Origin: Prochlorococcus sp. AG-363-P08
GTDB taxonomy: Bacteria > Cyanobacteriota > Cyanobacteriia > PCC-6307 > Cyanobiaceae
DNA: 64,000 nucleotides
Direction: 5' to 3'
Assembly (NCBI GenBank): GCA_003278195.1
Contig: QCGE01000004.1
Location: 62,001-126,000, forward strand
Below, in pieces: positions 56,439 to 64,000 of this stretch. Numbering within the stretch: position 1 is the stretch's first letter; each line of letters begins with the position of its first letter. Position numbers and translations under genes: made by a program. The notes below the pieces were generated by a model. It was not told the origin of the DNA. It did not search any database and saw only the letters and a list, made by a program, of their open reading frames with translations.

Positions 56439-58163
56439 CTATTTCACGCTGCCTAGTGAAAATCTCCTATTAAATAAATCCACCTTTTGACTTGCACGTG
56501 TTATCGCCGTATAAAGCAGTTTAACTTTATAACTTTCATTTTTCTTGATTGAATCAACAGAATTCTGAGATTTGTCATTTAAATCTTCTGGCCATAAGAT
56601 AATTACATGTTTAGATTCACTGCCTTGAGACTTATGAATAGTAATAGCTAGTGCAGGTTCTAAAACAAGCACCCGAGCAGGATGAATTAGACGTATTAGC
56701 ATTTTTCCTTGATCAGAAACCAATCTGAACAAAAGTCGACGTGTATTGTTGTTACCAACTATCAGACCAATATCTCCATTCGCCAAGCCTAATTCAGGCT
56801 GATTTTTCCCGCACATAACAGGAAAGCCTTCAGGCCAAGAAGACAAACCCTCTTCATAGCTCTTACCCAAGACATGTTTATGAACATGCTCTACACCCCA
56901 TAGTCCTTTTCGTCTTGGAGAAAGAACCAACAAATTTTCAAGAGAACTTAGACATTCCTCAATCACAAGAAGAGTATTAGGATCATCAATAGTTAATGGG
57001 TTATTAGCCAAAGAAGCTGATTGCGCCAATTGCTTTGCAAAAAGTTCTAGTCTTCTAATATGAGCATTAAGTTTTTGCGTTAAAGCATCTGGGATAACAC
57101 GTGGATTTGAAAGATGTCTTGTAAATGTTGGGGTATTAGCAAGGTCTGAAATCTGTTGAAAGAATAAAGCCAGGCCTCCCTCTCTTAAGACCCTGCTTAA
57201 TGATTCTAAATCTCCGTCATTTCGGTATACACGATGCAAATGTACTGAACACTGTTTGAATCTTTTTATAATCCCTTCAGTCTGTATCCAATGCCAAATA
57301 GATCCACTCCCGATCGGAGGTAATTGATCGGGATCACCTACCAAAATAAGCTGACAAGAAGAAGGAAGCGCATTAAGGACTGCCGACATTAGATCTAAAT
57401 CAACCATTGACATTTCGTCAATAACTAGAAGTTCTAATGGCAATTTATTATTTCTATTTTTATTAAAACCACCTTTGCCGGCTTCGAGCAATTTGTGCAG
57501 AGTAGAACAGGTAAGCGATGAAAGTAGTTCTTGCTGAGTATAAGTAAGAGATTTAATTGTCTTACGTATAGAATCCTGTATCCGTCTTGCTGCTTTCCCT
57601 GTAGGAGCAGATATTGCAACTCGAGGTCTAGGGTGACGACTCAATGATCTCAGAAGAATCTGAACAATAGTGCTCGTTTTCCCAGTTCCAGGGCCACCAC
57701 TTATTAAAACTAAATTATTCTCGTCTATTGCCTCTACTGCCTGAGACTGCTCCTTATTAAGGGTAGTTGGTAAAGATTCCTCTATGTCTAAGGACCTACG
57801 CAGAGGGTCTTTTTTTGATCTATTCAAAAGTTCCTCAACAACGATATTCAACTCTTGATACCAACGCCGCCAAGCAATTCGCGAGCCATCAAGAATTAAT
57901 GGGGAGCTATCGCCATTTACCCAACCACTAGATAACAATGCTTCTCTATGAGCTCTCGGCCAGTCAGAGCCTTTTAGCTCAATTTCTGGGTCATCAGCAT
58001 CAAAATCAAAAGTCAGTTCCCCTTGAGACAAAGCAAAAATCAATACTGCTACAACATCTTCTAAATGTGGAGATTCCACCTCAGGAGGAATACGCCGTAA
58101 CAGAACCTGATATAACTCATTAGCCAAGCTAGGGGGCCAATTGTTAACCTCACCAAGACTCAC
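56439..58163 (-). CDS. recD: exodeoxyribonuclease V alpha subunit RecD
   Basis: Fast 5'-3' helicase subunit of RecBCD. 574 aa. Walker A SGGPGTGKTSTIVQ, APTGKAARR, VIDEMSMVDLDLM, VGDPDQLPPIGSG, and C-terminal IHKSQGSESKHVIIL with LLYTAITRAS. The GTG start overlaps the recB stop (GTGA at 58163-58160), so translation is coupled. N-terminal 120 residues hold the usual RecD extension that contacts RecB/RecC. Confidence 0.93.
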   Translation of the reverse strand: MSLGEVNNWPPSLANELYQVLLRRIPPEVESPHLEDVVAVLIFALSQGELTFDFDADDPEIELKGSDWPRAHREALLSSGWVNGDSSPLILDGSRIAWRRWYQELNIVVEELLNRSKKDPLRRSLDIEESLPTTLNKEQSQAVEAIDENNLVLISGGPGTGKTSTIVQILLRSLSRHPRPRVAISAPTGKAARRIQDSIRKTIKSLTYTQQELLSSLTCSTLHKLLEAGKGGFNKNRNNKLPLELLVIDEMSMVDLDLMSAVLNALPSSCQLILVGDPDQLPPIGSGSIWHWIQTEGIIKRFKQCSVHLHRVYRNDGDLESLSRVLREGGLALFFQQISDLANTPTFTRHLSNPRVIPDALTQKLNAHIRRLELFAKQLAQSASLANNPLTIDDPNTLLVIEECLSSLENLLVLSPRRKGLWGVEHVHKHVLGKSYEEGLSSWPEGFPVMCGKNQPELGLANGDIGLIVGNNNTRRLLFRLVSDQGKMLIRLIHPARVLVLEPALAITIHKSQGSESKHVIILWPEDLNDKSQNSVDSIKKNESYKVKLLYTAITRASQKVDLFNRRFSLGSVK

Positions 58164-61100
58164 TTCCCTCCCTCACGCAGTAACCGATCTAACTCCAATA
58201 CACGCGTTAAAGGTACTCTTTCTAGCACGACCCCTGGGAGATTATTAGCACAATTTTGTATGACTGCCTCTACTCCTGGCACACCTCTAAGAAAAACATA
58301 TACATAACCACCAAGATGAAGTTTAGGGTCATAGCCAGGAAGTCGCCAACTTAAATAGCGATGAAGAGCCAGTAAATAAAGATGGGCCTGCAATGGATAA
58401 TGGTGATGTAGCATCTGTTGCTCCATTGCCTCATCGCTGTAATGAAAAGGGCCGCAAGTCATACATTGCCCCCTTTCATCACTAGTCCCTATCCAATTAC
58501 TCTTCCAATCAACAACCCACCATCTCGCCTTCAAAAGATCGGGATCATCTGTAAAAACAAGGTCAATAGAGCCAGTAAAAAATCCCTTACTAAAAAAATT
58601 TAACTCAGATATTAGTTCAGAGTAGGAGCTCGAAAAACGTGCTTCAGGATCTTCTAGAAAGACTTTGGCAAGATCTCTGGGAGTAAGGGCCTTTCCAGAA
58701 TGAGCAATAGGTAGATCAAAGCTAACTTCATGTAGACGTCTGTTGGTATCTAATTGATTGAACTTCAAGCTTCCAAGCACCCCTCCCAATGGAGTACTCA
58801 AAACGAGATCAAGTCCTTCCTGAACAGTCGGTAAAAGATCTTTATCTAAGCCGCTGCGTATAAGTTCAGTTTCTATAACCAGAGAAGATTGAGGACTCTG
58901 AAGGGGCTTGCAAAAGTCAATCCGCTCAAGTATTCGGTGAAGACAATCTCCAGCAAGAGCACCACGAGGGAAACGAGCGAGTGGTCCCTGATCTGACCAC
59001 TTATATTTATTTACACTCTCCTGACGGTTTTCAATGGAATCTTTTAATGCTACTGATTCCATATAATTCTCCTGATCTATATCTCGACCTTCCTCAAGGA
59101 GAATTGGATTATCACTAGCCAGGACTTGACTATAACTGTGCTCTGAAATCCAAGAGGAATAACTACTTCTACTCCAACTAATTTCTAAACTCCTAGCCGG
59201 TGTATCTCCTACATTTAACTCACCACAACTCAACTTTCTATTCCAACGCTTCCCAACATCTTTTGTCTGAGCTTTGATAATGGTTAGATTCACTTCATTC
59301 TTCAAAAGCCATTCTTTCATTAAGCTGGGGGATAATCTACTAATGCTGCCTGTACTAGCTTCTGGTCCAAATAAAAAACTAGATAAGGGATTACCTTCTT
59401 GTTTTTGTCCCTTAGCCCAAACCAATATTAAAAGCGATCGCGATCGCGTCATTGCTACATATGCTAAACGCTCTGATTCCTGTAATGCTGACATGTAAAT
59501 TTCACTGGCAACTTCTTTAGCACTTCCCCAACCCGGATTTATAGATAAATGCCAAGTTGAGTCCTCATCATGTCGTAATAAAGGTTCTTTAGATCTAGAT
59601 GGTGCCTCCCAGAGATAAGGGCAAAACACGACTTTATACTCAAGTCCCTTACTGCGATGAACAGTAAGCACAGAAATAGCTCTTTCTTCAAAATCACTAT
59701 TAGGTTGCCTGTTCTCTGACAAAGAGTCGGAAATTTGTAGACGTTCACGTCTTAACCATGCAGAAGCACTTGGAGAATCAAATGACTTTGAATGTATTTC
59801 TTCCTGAACTAATTGAGCACATTGCTGTAAATCACCTAAAAAACGTCCCCTATTAGAAAGATCTGCAATCATCCTTCCTTCAAGCTGTTTTGCCAGGCAA
59901 CCAAGCAAACCAAGTTTTGTGAAATCCCTAGAAAGAGAAGAAAACTGAGAAGCTAAATCATCAAGCTCACCATTCTCTTCAGAAGCTTCAAGTTTTTTTA
60001 CATCCCATTGATATAAAGCCGAACAAGCCACTAGTCGTAGACTTTCGCTATGTCCTGGTTGGGCAATACAATCCAAAAAACATTGAAGGGAATGAGCAGC
60101 TTCACTTTGAAAAACATCACCACTACTTACAAGCCGAGTTGGTAAACCAAACAAAGCAAATCTTGACCTAATTGCACTAGCTTGATCATGTCGGCTAACA
60201 AGGATACAAATATCATTAGGTTCGACATGTATATTGTCTGAATTCAGCAGGTCCAAGACAGCATTTCCAATAACTGTTGGAATAATTTCTTCAAGATTAG
60301 TTTTTGAAGGTAAAGACTCTGTTGCTTCGCTATGACTTTCATTTTCTTGATCTAAAGTAATCAGTTGGAGTGGAAATTGTTTTTCAGGCAATGATATAAA
60401 TGATTCTTCACCACAAGGCATTAAGGCAGGTATTTCCAACTTTGAATGATATAGCCCGGTAGACATAAAGCTATTCAATGCCTCCATTAAAGATGGAGAA
60501 GCTCTAAAGTTTTCTAGAAGGACATCGACACGTTCCACTTGTGACTTTACATTCATATAGGTTCTCAAATCACCACCACGAAATCTATAAATTGACTGCT
60601 TAGGGTCACCAACCATTACTAAAAGATGATCCTTACTAGTAGCAAATAAGTCTCTTAAGATTCGCCATTGGAGTGGATCTGTATCCTGAAATTCATCAAT
60701 CAGAGCAACCCGATATCTCCTCCGAATAGTCCTTATCCAACTTGACCGGTTCATATTCTCGTTGATTAAATCATTATGGCTACTAATACCTTTATCTAGA
60801 GCAAACAAAAGGTCAGAGTAAGTGGTCAATCCAAGCTGGTTACGTAGTTTTGAAAGTGAAGCCAGACAACAACTCAAAGCATGTCGCCATGCTTGTTCAG
60901 CTGGACCATCCAGAAGATCCGCAATAGATTCTTGTAATCTGTGTCTTGGCAACTTTGTAATATCGTCACCACACCGTTGAGAAACTTTAGAAAAAATTGA
61001 GGGGTGGAAATAGTTACTCAGCTCATCCTGGTCTCTAACCATTCCATAAGAGAGATAGGAATTCTGATCATCAACTGATGTGAAATGAGGAGAATCAGCA

Positions 61101-61975
61101 ATCCAATTACTTAAAACCGCGTGTCGATCTTTTTTGGGTTTAGGACTGAATGGTTTTGTGTCTCTACAACCACATGAGCGCCATTCATCTGAACTACTCC
61201 GAAAATCTAGTTCTAACTTCTCGCCATCCAACCTCCAACAAGTTACAAACTCCTGCCAACGATGTTCCAAATATTTCTTAAATTGAATTGCTAATGGTTT
61301 ATTAGAATCAAAATCTTGTTTTTCAGCTTCTAGATTCAGACTTGGATCATTGTCTAATTTAAGCAATGAGTTCACAAGATTATCCAAAGTAAATCCTGCA
61401 TTTTGAAGACCACGTAGGTCCTCATCATCCATTACAAGTACTTGCTTCTGCCAATAATCATTAGCAACTTGAATAGCAAGTGGCTTTACATCTGTTTCTA
61501 AAACTTGATTTATCCCATCTGAAGACTCAAGTACATCTCTACTTAAAGTACGTCTACAAAAACCATGAATAGTAGTTATATCTGAGGTGTCCAAAAGTTC
61601 TAATGCCTCTAGCAAAAGAGCTATATAGTCAGATCTTTTCCTGGCCTCTACTGAATGGATGTCCAACCATTCTTTAAGAACATCATCAGGCACTTCAAAA
61701 ACAGACCCGTTTTCAATTGATTCAAGACATTTAAGTGTCAGTTCAAGTCGATTGCAGATCCTTGCTTTCAACTCTGCCGCGGCTGACTCTGTAAAAGTAA
61801 CTACGAGAATTTCTTTAACCTTATGTTTTGCTTCAGTAATAAGCCTTAATACAAGATGAGCCAGTGCAAAAGTTTTTCCAGTTCCCGCACTTGCTTCAAT
61901 CAGGCGAAGACCAGCCTCAAGTGGGTATTGATTATGCCGAAACTGACATTCAGAGTTGGTTTGCTTATATTTCAT
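58160..61975 (-). CDS. recB: exodeoxyribonuclease V beta subunit RecB
   Basis: 3'-5' helicase and the only nuclease of RecBCD. 1271 aa. Walker A EASAGTGKTFALAHL, VTFTESAAAELKARI, ALIDEFQDTDPLQWRIL, VMVGDPKQSIYRFRG, LTVHRSKGLEYKVVF and YVAMTRSRSLLIL. The C-terminal nuclease domain has GSIDLVF, the catalytic VVDWKSNW (Asp, Lys) and YPLQAHLYLLAL. ATG at 61975. Repair of double-strand breaks and RecA loading; upstream of recD, downstream of the methyltransferase-family gene. Confidence 0.95.
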   Translation of the reverse strand: MKYKQTNSECQFRHNQYPLEAGLRLIEASAGTGKTFALAHLVLRLITEAKHKVKEILVVTFTESAAAELKARICNRLELTLKCLESIENGSVFEVPDDVLKEWLDIHSVEARKRSDYIALLLEALELLDTSDITTIHGFCRRTLSRDVLESSDGINQVLETDVKPLAIQVANDYWQKQVLVMDDEDLRGLQNAGFTLDNLVNSLLKLDNDPSLNLEAEKQDFDSNKPLAIQFKKYLEHRWQEFVTCWRLDGEKLELDFRSSSDEWRSCGCRDTKPFSPKPKKDRHAVLSNWIADSPHFTSVDDQNSYLSYGMVRDQDELSNYFHPSIFSKVSQRCGDDITKLPRHRLQESIADLLDGPAEQAWRHALSCCLASLSKLRNQLGLTTYSDLLFALDKGISSHNDLINENMNRSSWIRTIRRRYRVALIDEFQDTDPLQWRILRDLFATSKDHLLVMVGDPKQSIYRFRGGDLRTYMNVKSQVERVDVLLENFRASPSLMEALNSFMSTGLYHSKLEIPALMPCGEESFISLPEKQFPLQLITLDQENESHSEATESLPSKTNLEEIIPTVIGNAVLDLLNSDNIHVEPNDICILVSRHDQASAIRSRFALFGLPTRLVSSGDVFQSEAAHSLQCFLDCIAQPGHSESLRLVACSALYQWDVKKLEASEENGELDDLASQFSSLSRDFTKLGLLGCLAKQLEGRMIADLSNRGRFLGDLQQCAQLVQEEIHSKSFDSPSASAWLRRERLQISDSLSENRQPNSDFEERAISVLTVHRSKGLEYKVVFCPYLWEAPSRSKEPLLRHDEDSTWHLSINPGWGSAKEVASEIYMSALQESERLAYVAMTRSRSLLILVWAKGQKQEGNPLSSFLFGPEASTGSISRLSPSLMKEWLLKNEVNLTIIKAQTKDVGKRWNRKLSCGELNVGDTPARSLEISWSRSSYSSWISEHSYSQVLASDNPILLEEGRDIDQENYMESVALKDSIENRQESVNKYKWSDQGPLARFPRGALAGDCLHRILERIDFCKPLQSPQSSLVIETELIRSGLDKDLLPTVQEGLDLVLSTPLGGVLGSLKFNQLDTNRRLHEVSFDLPIAHSGKALTPRDLAKVFLEDPEARFSSSYSELISELNFFSKGFFTGSIDLVFTDDPDLLKARWWVVDWKSNWIGTSDERGQCMTCGPFHYSDEAMEQQMLHHHYPLQAHLYLLALHRYLSWRLPGYDPKLHLGGYVYVFLRGVPGVEAVIQNCANNLPGVVLERVPLTRVLELDRLLREGGK
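59434..59447. repeat. two overlapping HIP1 octamers within recB
   Basis: GCGATCGCGATCGC is two copies of the cyanobacterial HIP1 palindrome GCGATCGC (59434-59441, 59440-59447) sharing two bases. They encode part of the conserved TRSRS segment of recB. HIP1 is scarce in Prochlorococcus, so a doubled copy is conspicuous. Confidence 0.8.
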
Positions 61976-62145
61976 TCTCCTGAAGTATGGTCAAGAAAAA
62001 AAGAGTCATTATTTTTCTTAAGCAACAAACGCTATTAGAAATCTTTTAAGACCATGCTAACTAGAAATATTAAAGATGTTGGTCTGAAAAACCAAAACTT
62101 AATTTTATAAATAATTCTAAATTCAATTCAAGTTGTAATTAACTA

Positions 62146-62709
62146 TTAATCTCTCCAGTCCAAAAATAGAAATCCTGAAAAGATAGCTGGTGTTTCATAC
62201 ATATATGATTGATAAGCTGAATAAACGGATTTCATCCGTGACTCCTCTTTCATAGCCTTGCCCTTAAGCAAAAAGGCTAAAGAGATTAAGAGGAATAAAT
62301 GCAAGAGACTAGTTGAAAATAGGAAAACACCAAAAGAAGATAGCAATAGAGACTGATATAGGGGATGACGACAATATTGATAAGCACCTTCTCTAACAAG
62401 TTTTGCTCCAGATTTTGGTTCTGGTAATGGGGAAAGACTATTACCTAAAGAAAGCAAGGCCTTAACTGCTCTATAGCTGCCAGCCAAGAAAAAGAATAGC
62501 CCTAGAAACTTAGCTACAAAAATGAAATATGGATTCAAATCATAAAGGACAGGCCATGGTCTTAAAAAATGGGCTGCTAAAAGTAATAATTGTCCCAATA
62601 GCCACCATTCTCCTTGACTGTTCTCAACAAAACCTCTCAAGGTAAATCCCCAACCAGACAAGGCAGATCTGATGTCGAATTCTTTCAACTCTTTAGAGAT
62701 AGACTTCAT
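62146..62709 (-). CDS. isoprenylcysteine carboxyl methyltransferase-family membrane protein
   Basis: 187 aa with about four membrane segments. The family signature near the C-terminal half is GAKLVREGAYQYCRHPLYQSLLLSSFGVFL, resembling the ICMT/PEMT S-adenosylmethionine-binding membrane methyltransferases. The methyl acceptor in cyanobacteria is unknown. Sits between recC and recB on the same strand, 171 bases upstream of recB. ATG at 62709. Confidence 0.82.
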   Translation of the reverse strand: MKSISKELKEFDIRSALSGWGFTLRGFVENSQGEWWLLGQLLLLAAHFLRPWPVLYDLNPYFIFVAKFLGLFFFLAGSYRAVKALLSLGNSLSPLPEPKSGAKLVREGAYQYCRHPLYQSLLLSSFGVFLFSTSLLHLFLLISLAFLLKGKAMKEESRMKSVYSAYQSYMYETPAIFSGFLFLDWRD

Positions 62710-62807
62710 GAAGAGGACTAAAAATTTCTACCTATGACAATAATACAAAAACTTATAGAAATATTCTAAAGCTTGCATCTAGTAGCTTAGATTTATAGCC
62801 AAAATAA

Positions 62808-62990
62808 TTAATCGATTTCATTTATAGGGCTATTATTACTAAAATATTTAGCTGAGAGATCAAGCCCAATTATTGAGTCAGAAGATACAATCTCAACTGA
62901 GGATCTCCTTTCTGAGTCTACAAAGATTTGTCTCACCCACTTAGGCGAAGAAGATGGCTGGCCCTCAGAATGATATTTTTTTATTGTCAT
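62808..62990 (-). CDS. small hypothetical protein
   Basis: 60 aa, MTIKKYHSEGQPSS then KWVRQIFVDSERRSSVEIVSSDSIIGLDLSAKYF. The text is protein-like (a short beta-rich pattern, balanced charges, no low complexity), and the ORF is alone in its region with no gene on the other strand. ATG at 62990. No family recognised and no clear ribosome-binding site, so it is a tentative gene. Confidence 0.5.
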   Translation of the reverse strand: MTIKKYHSEGQPSSSPKWVRQIFVDSERRSSVEIVSSDSIIGLDLSAKYFSNNSPINEID

Positions 62991-63144
62991 TGCATATGAA
63001 GTGGAATAAAGCTGATCCTAAAAAAGTATCTAACAAGTGCCGTATCAATTTTAACAATTAAAAGGCTTATTAATGACAGCTAATTGTCACCTGGGCTTTA
63101 AATAGAATTTGAATCTATGCGCTTTTCAAGCGCCAGCAAGGAAT

Positions 63145-64000
63145 TCAAATGTTAGAAATCTCATCAGTTATAGGTTTATATAAAGTAAGAATTGCGTCCT
63201 TAAACCCTTCACTCTCTAACAAATCACATGCAGAACATTTTTCACCAAAACATAATTTCATTTCTGGACGCTCTCTTTCTCCTCTTAATCTTGTTCCACC
63301 CTCCCATTTCTTCTTGAATACAAGTTCGGGAATATTTTTTTTAGTATAAATTGCCTTTGCATATAGCCAACCACTTTCCGGGGGGACAGGCCAACAATTC
63401 GTTAGCCCTTCAAACGCAAGTTCTTTAAGCTCTTGAATTATTTCATGTGCGAGCTCTGGTGACAAAGAATTCCATGAAAGAGCGATCTCATAGTGATCAC
63501 TTTTCCTTGGAGAGGGGCTTCTTGCAACTAAAAAACTAGATATTGGAGGAGTTTTACTAATACAAGCCTTTAGATGTCGTAACCATCCGGCCATAACATC
63601 TGCAGATGTTAATTGACCAGAACTAATACTAACTATACTTCTTCCTGCCCAGAGCACTGTTTCTGAATCTTCTCCAAAATCAATTTTACCAACGGAGCAC
63701 TTCCCTATATCGGAAAGACATTTGTGTAGATTTAACCATCTTCTATATAATATTTTTGCCTCCATTTTTCCTGCAGCACCAAAAGGAAATCTTCCCTGCC
63801 CTTTATAAGGTATCTGCCATTCTTCATGATTTGATTTTCCATTGGAGAATTCAAACTCATCTTCTGGAAATCTTTCAATGAATTCAACAATATTTTCATC
63901 AAAGATAAGTCTCCTTTCCCACTCAGTAAAACTAACAGGCTCCAAATCTTGTATAGGTTCGAACCACTCTCTAGGTTTTAATTGCAATTCTTGAAGCCAT
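63145..64000 (-). CDS. recC: exodeoxyribonuclease V gamma subunit RecC, C-terminal part (5' end beyond window)
   Basis: The last 285 codons of a longer gene; the frame stays open to base 64000, so the ATG/TTG visible inside is not the true start. The text WLQELQLKPREWFEP at the edge and WERRLIFDENIVEFIERFP match the C-terminal part of RecC, an inactive nuclease-like domain that recognises Chi and holds the complex. Four Cys near the end (CFGEKCSACDLL) are noticeable. With recB and recD it supplies the full RecBCD set, with two other genes inserted. Confidence 0.85.
   Translation of the reverse strand, partial: WLQELQLKPREWFEPIQDLEPVSFTEWERRLIFDENIVEFIERFPEDEFEFSNGKSNHEEWQIPYKGQGRFPFGAAGKMEAKILYRRWLNLHKCLSDIGKCSVGKIDFGEDSETVLWAGRSIVSISSGQLTSADVMAGWLRHLKACISKTPPISSFLVARSPSPRKSDHYEIALSWNSLSPELAHEIIQELKELAFEGLTNCWPVPPESGWLYAKAIYTKKNIPELVFKKKWEGGTRLRGERERPEMKLCFGEKCSACDLLESEGFKDAILTLYKPITDEISNI

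Overview
The window looks like core chromosome of a marine picocyanobacterium, most probably Prochlorococcus of a low-light-type lineage with intermediate base composition. The inference rests on four things: dense gene packing with many 4-nt overlaps; frequent GTG/TTG starts; the Yfr1 small RNA between guaB and trxA, a known arrangement in marine cyanobacteria; and a ferredoxin-NADP reductase without the phycobilisome-linker-like N-terminus of phycobilisome-bearing cyanobacteria. I see no insertion sequence, prophage, CRISPR array, integrase or defence island. The strain cannot be fixed by eye.

Layout. 1-1487: start of trxA, Yfr1 and guaB, all minus. 1816-10391: gyrA, lycopene cyclase, a GH57 enzyme (minus), leuA and three small genes. 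10467-16465: a c-di-AMP phosphodiesterase-type HD protein (minus), then folD, crtE, a PAP2-like gene and a RecD-like helicase, the last three translationally coupled. 16462-22023: a minus-strand run cobB, opcA, zwf, petH, joining dark (oxidative pentose phosphate) and light (photosynthetic) NADPH production. 22183-30276: START-like protein, tRNA-Glu(UUC), clock kinase sasA, a secreted protein, AT-rich pepN, prs, an unknown cyanobacterial gene and a degenerate LCP protein. 30569-43802: malQ, a RodZ-like HTH membrane protein, a pseudouridine synthase, an AarF/UbiB kinase, an Orn/Lys/Arg decarboxylase-family gene, cdsA, a DUF2993 gene, a hydrolase, a GldA-like dehydrogenase, clpC and rimI.

43895-49499 is a plus-strand run: lysA, cdaA (diadenylate cyclase), uppS, bioB, trhO and a GNAT-like gene. 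49494-54139 holds lipA, recR, a PsbP-like lipoprotein, an ABC exporter and an RRM RNA-binding protein. 54491-64000 is all minus: a DEAD-box helicase, then recD, recB, a methyltransferase-family membrane protein, a small ORF and the C-terminal part of recC.

The genes are mostly housekeeping: tetrapyrrole/cobalamin, carotenoid/isoprenoid, glycogen, leucine, lysine, biotin, lipoate and folate metabolism, and recombination repair. No wholly new system stands out. The points most worth a second look are: a perfect 11-bp hairpin over the probable aarF start codon; recR without an ATG/GTG/TTG start ahead of its conserved N-terminus; an LCP-family protein lacking the catalytic Arg/Asp; a likely membrane-anchored PetH; c-di-AMP synthesis and breakdown genes both present, with an altered cyclase motif; and structured or repeated elements around the RRM protein gene.
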